Shown: in pieces, positions 1-7,150 of the stretch
Layout of the letters: each line of letters opens with the position of its first letter
Numbering within the stretch: the first letter of the stretch is position 1
NCBI GenBank assembly: GCA_964418885.1
Contig: CAYQNW010000108.1
Coordinates: 1-10,939 of the forward strand
Direction of reading: 5' to 3'
Length of the DNA stretch: 10,939 nt
From: BMS3ABIN03 sp964418885
GTDB taxonomy: Bacteria; Bacteroidota; Ignavibacteria; Ignavibacteriales; Ignavibacteriaceae
Made by a program: the position numbers and the translations under genes
Notes under the pieces: model-generated
The model's database searches: none
What the model was told of the DNA's origin: nothing
The model's input: only the letters and a program-made list of their open reading frames with translations

Positions 1-1344
1 TGGGATGGAAAAGATTTCGAATCGATTATCAAAGGCAGCGATTCTTACCGTTCATTACAGCCCGATAAAGATGTAAAAAATATATACCTGTTCAAGGGAG
101 ACGGCAAACTAACAAAAGTCGATCTTGATAAAAAGAAAGAGGAAGGTCTTTCCTATGCAGCGAAAATGAAAATAAATTATGCCGTTGAAAGAGAACAAAT
201 ATTTGAAGAATCGTGGAGAATGCTGAGGGATTATTTCTACGATCCCGGTTTTAACGGACACGACTGGAATGCAATTAAGAAACAATACAAACAGTGGGTT
301 ATGGCTGCCTCTACCAGCCGCGACTTCAGGTATATGTTTAATTTTATGATCGGACAAATCAACGCAAGCCACATGGGAATGTATGGTGATGACCGTGAAG
401 AAACTCAAAAAGAAAAAACCGGCTTGCTCGGAATTGAAATAACAAACACCGACGGTGGAATTCTTGTCGAACGTGTTGTTCCTGAAAGTCCTGCCGATAA
501 AATTGAAAGCAAGCTTAACGTTGGCGATATCATAACAAAAGTAAACGGCGAAGAAGTTGGCGGTAATATTAATTTTTATTCAAAGTTTGTAAACACAGCA
601 AACGAAAGAGTTCTGCTCGATGTTAAATCCAAAGACGGAAAAACAAGAGAAGTTATAATACGACCTGTAGGCAGTATTGAAGACCTGCTTTACAACGAAT
701 GGGTGAACGACCGGAAAAAACTCACTGAAAAATATTCGAACGGAAGGATCGGATATATTCATATCAGGGCAATGGGCTGGGCAAGCTTCGAAGAATTTGA
801 AAGAGAACTTACCGCAACCGGCTACGGAAAAGATGCCATAGTCGTGGATGTTCGTTACAACGGCGGCGGCTGGACGACTGACTATCTTATGTTAGTGCTT
901 AATTACAAACAGCATGCTTACACAATTCCGAGAGGTGCAACGGACAACCTTGCAAAGAATCATCAGAAGTTTTCAGGCTACTATCCGCTCGGTGAAAGAC
1001 TCCCCTACTCTGCCTGGATAAAACCAAGCATCGCTCTCTGCAATGAGAACAGCTATTCGAACGCAGAGATTTTTTCACACGCATATCAGACCCTGGGAAT
1101 TGGAAAGCTTGTAGGTAAACCTACTTTCGGCGCTGTTATATCCACCGGCGCCAGAAGAATGGTTGACGGCACTTTAGTTCGTATGCCGTTCAGAGGCTGG
1201 TACGTGAAAAAAACAAACAATGATATGGAAGATGAACCAGCTACGCCGGATTTCATTGTAGAAAATTCACCTGATTACCGGGCTAAAGGCACAGATGCAC
1301 AACTCAAAAAAGCAGTTGATGAACTGATGAAGAAATTGAAATAA
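1..1344 (+). CDS. Tricorn-type S41 serine protease, C-terminal part (5' end outside window)
   Basis: The frame is open from base 1, so this is the last 447 residues of a longer protein; the ATG at 166 is internal. The order of parts matches the tricorn protease core: a short strand-rich tail of the upstream propeller (residues 1-55), a helical C1 region (about 60-140) with the family-like stretch EQIFEESWRMLRDYFYDP, a PDZ domain (about 141-223), and the S41 catalytic domain (about 230-440). By comparison with tricorn (Ser745/His746, Ser965, Glu1023) and S41 proteases, the likely catalytic residues are the S123-H124 pair in NASHMG, the nucleophile S351 in NENSYSNAE, and E410 ahead of ATPDF. 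Bacterial tricorn-like proteins are usually about 1,000-1,100 residues, with two propellers before this part. The role is probably processive cleavage of oligopeptides; the compartment cannot be judged without the N-terminus. The gene ends in TAA and is followed by a terminator-like hairpin, so it seems transcriptionally separate from the next gene. Confidence 0.9.
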   Translation, partial: WDGKDFESIIKGSDSYRSLQPDKDVKNIYLFKGDGKLTKVDLDKKKEEGLSYAAKMKINYAVEREQIFEESWRMLRDYFYDPGFNGHDWNAIKKQYKQWVMAASTSRDFRYMFNFMIGQINASHMGMYGDDREETQKEKTGLLGIEITNTDGGILVERVVPESPADKIESKLNVGDIITKVNGEEVGGNINFYSKFVNTANERVLLDVKSKDGKTREVIIRPVGSIEDLLYNEWVNDRKKLTEKYSNGRIGYIHIRAMGWASFEEFERELTATGYGKDAIVVDVRYNGGGWTTDYLMLVLNYKQHAYTIPRGATDNLAKNHQKFSGYYPLGERLPYSAWIKPSIALCNENSYSNAEIFSHAYQTLGIGKLVGKPTFGAVISTGARRMVDGTLVRMPFRGWYVKKTNNDMEDEPATPDFIVENSPDYRAKGTDAQLKKAVDELMKKLK

Positions 1345-1358
1345 ACTACAAATAAAAT

Positions 1359-1386
1359 CCCGCCTGTTTACAATTTGGCAGGCGGG
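1359..1386 (+). terminator. Stem-loop terminator after the tricorn-like gene
   Basis: Perfect 8-bp stem CCCGCCTG (1359-1366) and CAGGCGGG (1379-1386) with a 12-base loop, 14 bases after the stop codon. The stem is GC-rich in an AT-rich setting. It is followed by a T-rich but not continuous tract (GCTCAATTATAATTTTTATAATTTTT), so it fits a rho-independent terminator with a weak U-tract. Confidence 0.65.
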
Positions 1387-1617
1387 GCTCAATTATAATT
1401 TTTATAATTTTTCAATACTCACCGAAACACATTTACTTTATCTTCATTTTAATTATTGCACAATTGGCAATAATTTTTTATTATCAAATTATATTTGCCC
1501 TCTTTTATGAACGCAAACGTCAAATTTTGCTACTTCTCTTTGGGATAATAAAATAAAAACACATCCTCAAACCTAGAGGTTCTGATAAATAAAGATGATG
1601 TCATTAATCAGGAAAAA
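1387..1617. other. AT-rich intergenic region, no gene seen
   Basis: No convincing coding frame lies between the terminator-like hairpin and the next gene. The region is very AT-rich and should contain the promoter of the downstream secreted protein. One TATATTTG at 1490-1497 resembles the Bacteroidota -7 element (TAnnTTTG), but no TTG sits at the usual spacing upstream, so I do not assign a promoter. The ATG at 1618 is in frame with the next gene but lacks a good ribosome binding site. Confidence 0.5.
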
Positions 1618-1647
1618 ATGAATCCATCACTTAAACAAGGAGTTAAA

Positions 1648-3813
1648 ATGATAAAGAGAGTATTAATATCTGTTATCACAATTGTATTTATTCATGCCAC
1701 TAACCTTGGCGAATTGGTTAATCCTGTTAAAAAATTAACCAGTGCAGATATTACTGATATATCGGTTAGTGAAGCAGGAACTATATTTATTGCAACCCAG
1801 GGAGCCGGTATAGTCAAATCAACAGATGGCGGAATAACTTTTCAGCGTTTAGATGGTTCTACAAATAATTTAACCTTGTTTAATAAAAATTTCAGTTCAA
1901 TCTATGCACGCAGCAATAATATTTTCGCCGGTGGTGGTGCAAACCAATTTGGTCTTTCTCCGGGTTTAATGGTTTCTACTGACGGCGGTAATTCATTTGA
2001 CCAGGTAGGACTCGATGGAGAATATATAAGTGAGGTTCTTCGCGGACCACAAGGAGAACTATATGCTTCAACAAAAGGTTCAGGAATTCATTTGTATGAA
2101 AATAATTCACTTACTTCATTCAGTAATGGACTAAGTACAGAAAATATAAGTTCAATGTATATTGACGAAACCGACGGCGATCCATTTGTTGCCGGCGGCG
2201 ATAGTGGATTATTTAAATATGATTATTCTAATCTAGAATGGATACAAACTGCCCTCAACCTGCCAATAATTGCAATTACGACAGGTGATAATGATACTAT
2301 ATACATCGCCACGAAAAATCAAATTTATGAAACAACAGATTACATAAACTTTAATGTTTTACCCGACCTAAACCTTGGTGGAAACTTTACATTCACATCA
2401 ATAGCTTATTCATCTCCAAATCTTTATGTTACCTGTTCACCAACAGGTTCTGAAAATGGTTTCCCTTTAGTAAATCGACTTAACATAAATTCCGGTACGT
2501 GGGAAGATGACACAGATGGTTTGCCGGCAAACTTTGGTTATCCACAGGATATTGTAATATCAGAGAACTCTAAATTATTAGCAACTACTGCAAATTTTTA
2601 TTCGGGTTCACTAACAGGAGAATGGAGTTATCCTGTAACAGAGCTGGATGCCGGTCAATATACCAGTTCCAGTTATAATCCTTTTAACGGTTACTTTTAT
2701 GCAGGTGGTGCTCAGGGTGAGTTAAAGGTTTCAAATAACATAAATGAAACATGGTTTAAAAATGATGATAATTTAAAGGTTGGTGTTAGCATAAAAGGTT
2801 TTATACATGGTAGTAACGGAACGATTGTTCTACAATCAGGCGCAATAAATTTTCAACAAAATATAGGCGATGCATTTGAAAGAAGACAAAATGGATTATC
2901 CGATGTTTTCTTTTCGGGATTAGCATATAATCCCTTTTCAGATATTCTTGTTGTTAGTGGATCCAGCGGTTTAAGTTATTCTAATGATTGGGGTTTACAA
3001 TGGCAGCCAACCAATTATTCATACTATACTGATGAAATAATATATTCAAATCTAAGAAACGAATTTTATGCAGCATCGCTTGATAAGATTGTACGTTCAG
3101 ATGGGAATGGACAGAACTTCGATACATTTGTTGACAATGTTAGTCCGACATCTTTAGCAATTAAAGATGTTCTCTCAGATTGGAAATTAGGATTAGTTGA
3201 TTATAATGATTTTTTTGAAATTGATTCAGCAGGTAATAAGAAAAGTTTGGGTTATGATGGATTGGGTGGATTTGGACAATATCTTGAAACTGCTGAATGG
3301 AGTATAGCATTAAACACCTGGATAGGAACAAGAGAAAATAAAATTTTTTCTTATAATTCACTTGGCTTAAGCTGGGACCAAGTTGCTGAACTGGATGAAT
3401 ACGTTTTCACACTGAAAACTTATACTGTTGAATTTAAGAAAGGGGCAAGTACAAACGATATTGAAACACTACTTATCGGTACATACGGAGGAGGAATGTA
3501 TAGTAATGCAGCTTTTACCAGCGTTGATAATAATCTTAAAAGTAATGTAAATAATTACCATCTGGATCAGAACTACCCCAATCCATTTAATCCATTAACG
3601 ACTATTAATTATTCTATACCTGAAGCAGGATTAGTTACAATAAAAGTTTATGATATACTTGGGAAGGAAATTACAACTCTGGTTAATGAAGAAAAGTCTG
3701 TCGGGAATTATAGAGTTGAGTTTAATGGAGGTGATCTTTCAAGTGGAGTTTACTTTTATAGAATGTACGCGGGTAGTTTTACTGAAACTATGAAATTTGT
3801 TTTAATGAAATAA
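1648..3813 (+). CDS. Secreted Asp-box/propeller-like protein with T9SS C-terminal sorting domain
   Basis: I take the start at 1648, not the in-frame ATG at 1618, because AAGGAG (1637-1642) lies 5 bases upstream and the 721-residue product then begins with a short signal peptide (MIKRVLISVITIVFIHA, probable cleavage near residue 17). The body has repeated Asp-box-like turns: STDGGITF (58-65), STDGGNSF (110-117), SNDWGLQW (445-452, the best SxDxGxxW match) and a degenerate SDGNGQNF (484-491). Strands of the type IFIATQG, LYASTKG and IYIATKN lie between them. This suggests one or two beta-propellers of the BNR/sortilin or two-component-regulator-propeller kind. Residues about 637-721 form a T9SS type A sorting domain, with QNYPNPFNP at 641-649, a YDILGKEI strand, SSGVYFYR, and a terminal KFVLMK. 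The protein is therefore probably exported across the outer membrane and attached or released. No catalytic motif is visible and the ligand is unknown; it could be a binding or structural surface protein. Confidence 0.85.
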   Translation: MIKRVLISVITIVFIHATNLGELVNPVKKLTSADITDISVSEAGTIFIATQGAGIVKSTDGGITFQRLDGSTNNLTLFNKNFSSIYARSNNIFAGGGANQFGLSPGLMVSTDGGNSFDQVGLDGEYISEVLRGPQGELYASTKGSGIHLYENNSLTSFSNGLSTENISSMYIDETDGDPFVAGGDSGLFKYDYSNLEWIQTALNLPIIAITTGDNDTIYIATKNQIYETTDYINFNVLPDLNLGGNFTFTSIAYSSPNLYVTCSPTGSENGFPLVNRLNINSGTWEDDTDGLPANFGYPQDIVISENSKLLATTANFYSGSLTGEWSYPVTELDAGQYTSSSYNPFNGYFYAGGAQGELKVSNNINETWFKNDDNLKVGVSIKGFIHGSNGTIVLQSGAINFQQNIGDAFERRQNGLSDVFFSGLAYNPFSDILVVSGSSGLSYSNDWGLQWQPTNYSYYTDEIIYSNLRNEFYAASLDKIVRSDGNGQNFDTFVDNVSPTSLAIKDVLSDWKLGLVDYNDFFEIDSAGNKKSLGYDGLGGFGQYLETAEWSIALNTWIGTRENKIFSYNSLGLSWDQVAELDEYVFTLKTYTVEFKKGASTNDIETLLIGTYGGGMYSNAAFTSVDNNLKSNVNNYHLDQNYPNPFNPLTTINYSIPEAGLVTIKVYDILGKEITTLVNEEKSVGNYRVEFNGGDLSSGVYFYRMYAGSFTETMKFVLMK

Positions 3814-3978
3814 AGAGGTTCTTATCTTTTTTAAATTCACTATCAGGTTTGTCATAAAATCAGATTACAGGAGAAAATATTAATACCTCTTGATTCTTTC
3901 CCTGTGAAACAGGAATTTGCTCTATTGATTTAGTAAAAAATATTTCAGAGACTCAATTGATAAAAGGAGGAGAATTTT
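3814..3978. other. Intergenic region upstream of the CE15 gene
   Basis: This 165-base stretch has no supported gene. A T-run (CTTATCTTTTTT) follows the previous stop codon but has no GC stem ahead of it. A short inverted repeat CCTGT-GAA-ACAGG lies near 3900-3912. A strong Shine-Dalgarno, AAGGAGG at 3964-3970, sits 8 bases before the next ATG. No promoter could be placed with confidence. Confidence 0.45.
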
Positions 3979-6198
3979 ATGAAGAAACTGATACTGTTGT
4001 TAGCTTTCCTGTTGATTTTAACAATACCTGTTAATTCACAGGCTCAGACATTACCATTGGTTTATGATATTGAAAACACAGGTGCAGACTGCCCGATACC
4101 GTATATGCCTGTATTCAGCGAGCTTCCTGCCATTCAGTCTTTACCCGATCCGTTTGAGTGGGCAGATGGAAGAGGTCGTATGAAATACTTCTCCGATTGG
4201 CGGATCAGGCGTGCTGAGATCGGCGCTCAAATCCAGAACTATGAGATCGGCGAAAAGCCGCCTCGTCCTGACAGCATAACTGCCAGTTATTCCGGCGGAA
4301 CACTCACTGTAAATGTATATGCAAATGGNNNNNNNNNNNNNNNNNNNNNNNNNNNNNNNNNNNNNNNNNNNNNNNNNNNNNNNNNNNNNNNNNNNNNNNN
4401 NNNNNNNNNNNNNNNNNNNNNNNNNNNNGCCTGGGCATGGGGAGTCAGTCGTTTAATCGACGGACTTGAGTTGGTTCAGGATGTTCTTCCAATCGATTTG
4501 CAGCATATAGCTGTTACCGGTTGTTCCTATGCTGGTAAAATGGCACTATTTGCCGGCGCGTTTGATGAACGCATCGCACTTACATTGGCGATAGAGTCAG
4601 GTGGTGGTGGCGCTACTTCGTGGCGATATTCACATAGCGAACCCAGCGGGAGCGTGGAATCATTAGAAAATACAGATCATAATTGGTTTAAAGAATCCAT
4701 GTTCCAATTTGGCAGCGAGAATGTTTCATACTTACCAGTGGATCATCATGAATTAATGGCAATGGTTGCTCCTCGCGCACTATATGTTACAGGAAACCCG
4801 GATTATATCTGGTTATCAAATCCATCTTGCGACGTATGCAGCAGGGCTTGTCAACAAGTCTATGAGGCTTTGGGTATAGCTGACAGATTTGGTTTTTCTA
4901 TTGTTGCCGGACATACTCACTGTCAGATACCAGCCAACCAGATTCCGGAAATTGAAGCTTTTATAGATAAGTTCATGCTTGGTAAGGATACTGTAAATAC
5001 TGACAACATATCTGATAGTCCATATAGTATCAACCTTTCCCCATGGATTACCTGGACTAACCCAACACTTGGTAGCGGTACAACTTTTTATACATCATTA
5101 GTTTATCCTTTAAATCTTCAGGCGGGTCTTGACACAAGCATTACCTTTAAATGGAAGAAGATAAATGAAGCAGAAAAGTATTATATCCAGTTATCAACAG
5201 ACTCCAGATTTGCAAATATTATTAAAGATGATTCAACAACAACTGATACATCGATAACATTTGACGGATTATTAAAAAACAACAAATACTTTTGGCGTGT
5301 TAGAGTTAAAACCGCCTCAGATGCAGGTCCCTGGAGCAGCATATCGAGTTTCATAACAACAATAACATTACCGGCAAAACCACAGATCATTTCTGCTATT
5401 TCAGAGAAGAAAGGTTATATAACTTTGAATTGGGATAAAGTAGAGGGTGCCGAGCAATATTTAACCCAGGTTGCCAACAATCAATTATTCACAAGTATTT
5501 TCAAATCGAATACAACATCAGATACAGTTAAATCTGTTACGTGGTTTGCAGAAGACAAAACATACTACTGGCGGGTTCAGGCAAGCAATCTTGCAGGCAC
5601 CGGACCCTGGAGCGATGTGGGAGATTTTACCATAGTTTATAATCCAACAAATCTTGTTGCAGAAAACACTAATTCAAACGAAATAACTTTAACGTGGACA
5701 GATAATTCTGCAATTGAAGAAGGATACATTATTGAACGCAAACAAGGTTCCCAAACAACATTCGCGTTTCTCGATACTTTAAAAGGCAGCGGGGATGAAT
5801 ATGTAGACGAAAATATAGAACAAGATCAAACCTATATTTATAGAGTTAAGGCTTATAAAGGTTCACTGGAATCCAGCTATAGTAATGAAGCTTCTAATAA
5901 CACAACTGGTATTAATGAAGAGGAAGGGATACCGAAAGAATATTCACTAAGCCAGAACTACCCCAACCCGTTTAACCCGACTACAAATATAAAATTTGCC
6001 CTTCCCAAACCGGGATTAACCAAATTAATTATTTACGATCTTATTGGCAGAGAAATCGAAGTACCAATAAATAAAGAACTGGAAGCCGGTTATCATCAAA
6101 TTAATATCGATGCAACTAATTTACCAACCGGAGTTTACTTTTACAGAATTCAATCCGGAGATTTTATTCAGACTAAAAAGATGATTTTAATAAAGTAG
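3979..6198 (+). CDS. Secreted CE15 glucuronoyl methylesterase-like protein, three FN3-like modules, T9SS tail (contains assembly gap)
   Basis: Likely hydrolyses the ester between lignin alcohols and 4-O-methyl-D-glucuronate on xylan, at the cell surface. A signal peptide covers residues 1 to about 22 (cleavage near NSQA/QT). The CE15 domain spans about 35-335. Its N-terminal part has LPDPF (55-59), WRIRRAEI (74-81) and the YEIGEKPP stretch known from Cip2-like enzymes. After the gap come AWAWGVSRLIDGLEL, GCSYAGK with nucleophile S183, acid E206 exactly 23 residues later (the spacing I recall for StGE2 S213/E236 and Cip2 S278/E301), DHHELMAMVAPRAL, and GHTHC with H312 or H314 as the base. Cysteines 38, 182, 284, 287, 291 and 315 could form disulfides. 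Three fibronectin-III-like modules follow (about 375-461, 463-554, 556-641), then a T9SS sorting domain (QNYPNPFNP at 659-667 to the end). Position 184 is Tyr, where fungal enzymes have an oxyanion-hole Arg. Residues 117-150 are unknown sequence, so numbering and the frame across the gap are provisional. Confidence 0.88.
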   Translation: MKKLILLLAFLLILTIPVNSQAQTLPLVYDIENTGADCPIPYMPVFSELPAIQSLPDPFEWADGRGRMKYFSDWRIRRAEIGAQIQNYEIGEKPPRPDSITASYSGGTLTVNVYANXXXXXXXXXXXXXXXXXXXXXXXXXXXXXXXXXXAWAWGVSRLIDGLELVQDVLPIDLQHIAVTGCSYAGKMALFAGAFDERIALTLAIESGGGGATSWRYSHSEPSGSVESLENTDHNWFKESMFQFGSENVSYLPVDHHELMAMVAPRALYVTGNPDYIWLSNPSCDVCSRACQQVYEALGIADRFGFSIVAGHTHCQIPANQIPEIEAFIDKFMLGKDTVNTDNISDSPYSINLSPWITWTNPTLGSGTTFYTSLVYPLNLQAGLDTSITFKWKKINEAEKYYIQLSTDSRFANIIKDDSTTTDTSITFDGLLKNNKYFWRVRVKTASDAGPWSSISSFITTITLPAKPQIISAISEKKGYITLNWDKVEGAEQYLTQVANNQLFTSIFKSNTTSDTVKSVTWFAEDKTYYWRVQASNLAGTGPWSDVGDFTIVYNPTNLVAENTNSNEITLTWTDNSAIEEGYIIERKQGSQTTFAFLDTLKGSGDEYVDENIEQDQTYIYRVKAYKGSLESSYSNEASNNTTGINEEEGIPKEYSLSQNYPNPFNPTTNIKFALPKPGLTKLIIYDLIGREIEVPINKELEAGYHQINIDATNLPTGVYFYRIQSGDFIQTKKMILIK
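4329..4428. other. Assembly gap (100 N)
   Basis: Exactly 100 N bases lie inside the CE15 domain. A round 100 is a common scaffolding placeholder, so the true length may differ. Flanking sequence is in the same frame on both sides (GGN codon at 4327, GCC at 4429), but 100 is not a multiple of three in a meaningful sense here. From memory, CE15 enzymes have about 75 residues between the LTVNV strand and AWAWGVSR, against about 33 allowed by the placeholder. Confidence 0.97.
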
Positions 6199-6229
6199 AA
6201 ACAGAATTAAAGTATATCAGACAAAAAAA

Positions 6230-6259
6230 GGAGTAGCCTGCAAACAGCGGGGCTACTCC
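6230..6259. terminator. Strong stem-loop between CE15 and lipoprotein genes
   Basis: Perfect 9-bp stem GGAGTAGCC (6230-6238) and GGCTACTCC (6251-6259) with a 12-base loop, 31 bases after the CE15 stop codon. On the + strand no T-run follows (CTCTCAGGATAAG), but an A-run (AAAAAAA) directly precedes it. A canonical U-tract therefore exists only for transcription on the minus strand. It may still end or stabilise the + strand CE15 transcript; its function is inferred from position only. Confidence 0.5.
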
Positions 6260-6294
6260 CTCTCAGGATAAGTTCTTAAATTAAAGGGGCAAAA

Positions 6295-7137
6295 ATGAAA
6301 AGTATAAAAATATTTTTGTTTATAACATTTTTATTCGTGATTCACTCTTGTGATGATTCTTCCAATCCGGTAATAACTATTAATAGCAATTTTATCTACC
6401 CGTTGAAAGTTGGGAACCAGTGGACTTATAATGCATCTACTGACTATTTAAATGTAAGTCCTGATTCTCTTAAAAATAGTTTGATTAATGAATCCATAGA
6501 TCTAAAGGTATCTATCACAAAAGATACTCTGCTAAGCTCAAATGATGTTTTTGAGATAATAGAAGAAAATCCTGAATCTTCTACCGGTTATGGATACTAC
6601 TTCAATAGTGGAAACGGATTCTTTAAATCGGGTTACAAAGGTGGCAGCAGTATAGCCTTACCAAAAATAAATAACATAAAAAGGTTTCATTACAAAAATA
6701 TAAGTTTCAATAGCATTACTGATTTGTTTAAACAGCTTAACGGAATTGTTAATCAATCTAACCTATTAAACGATTCAATTATTTATTTCAACCAGCCGAG
6801 AAAAGTTTATTCTTATCCACTTTCCATCGGAAAAGAATGGATCTTTACTTCAGATACTGAAGGTCCCGCGATTATAACTAAAGAAGTAGCAGGAATACAA
6901 AATGTACAGACAAAAGTCGGTGTTTTCGAATGTTATAAAATCCTGTGGAAATTTGATTTCGATTTTGATGGAATTCCCGACAATAACTTTGTTTATTATG
7001 AATACGTTAGTGCAAAAGGATTATTAAAAACTGAGATTATAAGTAAGAATATTACGCTTACAACAGAGGATAATCCGGATAGCATTGGGCACGCCGATAT
7101 TAAAAGTGAAAGAATTTTAACAGGTGTTAATTTTTAA
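6295..7137 (+). CDS. Putative lipoprotein with calcium-type loop, function unknown
   Basis: 280 residues starting at ATG 6295, with AAAGGGG (6283-6289) as ribosome binding site. The N-terminus is a lipoprotein-style signal: two lysines, a hydrophobic run, then VIHSC with C19 as the probable lipidated residue. The lipobox is relaxed (His at -2), as is common in Bacteroidota. Two similar segments, YPLKVGNQWTYN (35-46) and YPLSIGKEWIF (174-184), suggest an internal duplication or a two-lobed beta-rich fold. FECYKILW (211-218) resembles the GTFxCYKI element of DUF3108-like envelope proteins. It leads straight into a DxDxDGxxD loop (D221, D223, D225, D229), typical of EF-hand, dockerin or thrombospondin-3 calcium sites. 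It ends in tandem stops TAA TAA, 13 bases before the next gene, so it probably heads an operon with the two genes downstream. I do not recognise a defined function. Confidence 0.75.
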   Translation: MKSIKIFLFITFLFVIHSCDDSSNPVITINSNFIYPLKVGNQWTYNASTDYLNVSPDSLKNSLINESIDLKVSITKDTLLSSNDVFEIIEENPESSTGYGYYFNSGNGFFKSGYKGGSSIALPKINNIKRFHYKNISFNSITDLFKQLNGIVNQSNLLNDSIIYFNQPRKVYSYPLSIGKEWIFTSDTEGPAIITKEVAGIQNVQTKVGVFECYKILWKFDFDFDGIPDNNFVYYEYVSAKGLLKTEIISKNITLTTEDNPDSIGHADIKSERILTGVNF

Positions 7138-7150
7138 TAAAAGGTTAACA

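Noticed and set aside
109..408. Minus-strand open frame of 99 residues inside the tricorn-like gene
   Set aside because: It lies fully opposite a strongly supported coding region, has no ribosome binding site and no family resemblance.
1490..1497. TATATTTG as a Bacteroidota-type -7 promoter element
   Set aside because: The matching TTG element is not at the usual distance of about 19 bases (nearest are about 23 and 31), and such strings are expected by chance in this AT-rich stretch.
1618..1647. Earlier start for the Asp-box protein at 1618
   Set aside because: The in-frame ATG at 1648 has AAGGAG at good spacing and gives a normal signal peptide; the longer form puts ten extra residues ahead of it.
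3900..3912. CCTGT-GAA-ACAGG as a terminator or operator
   Set aside because: The stem is only 5 bp, no T-run follows, and nothing else supports a site there.
7124..7150. Earlier start for the SecD-head-like protein at 7124
   Set aside because: It would overlap the lipoprotein gene and add MLIFNKRLT before a complete signal peptide; the ATG at 7151 has a suitable upstream AAAAGG.
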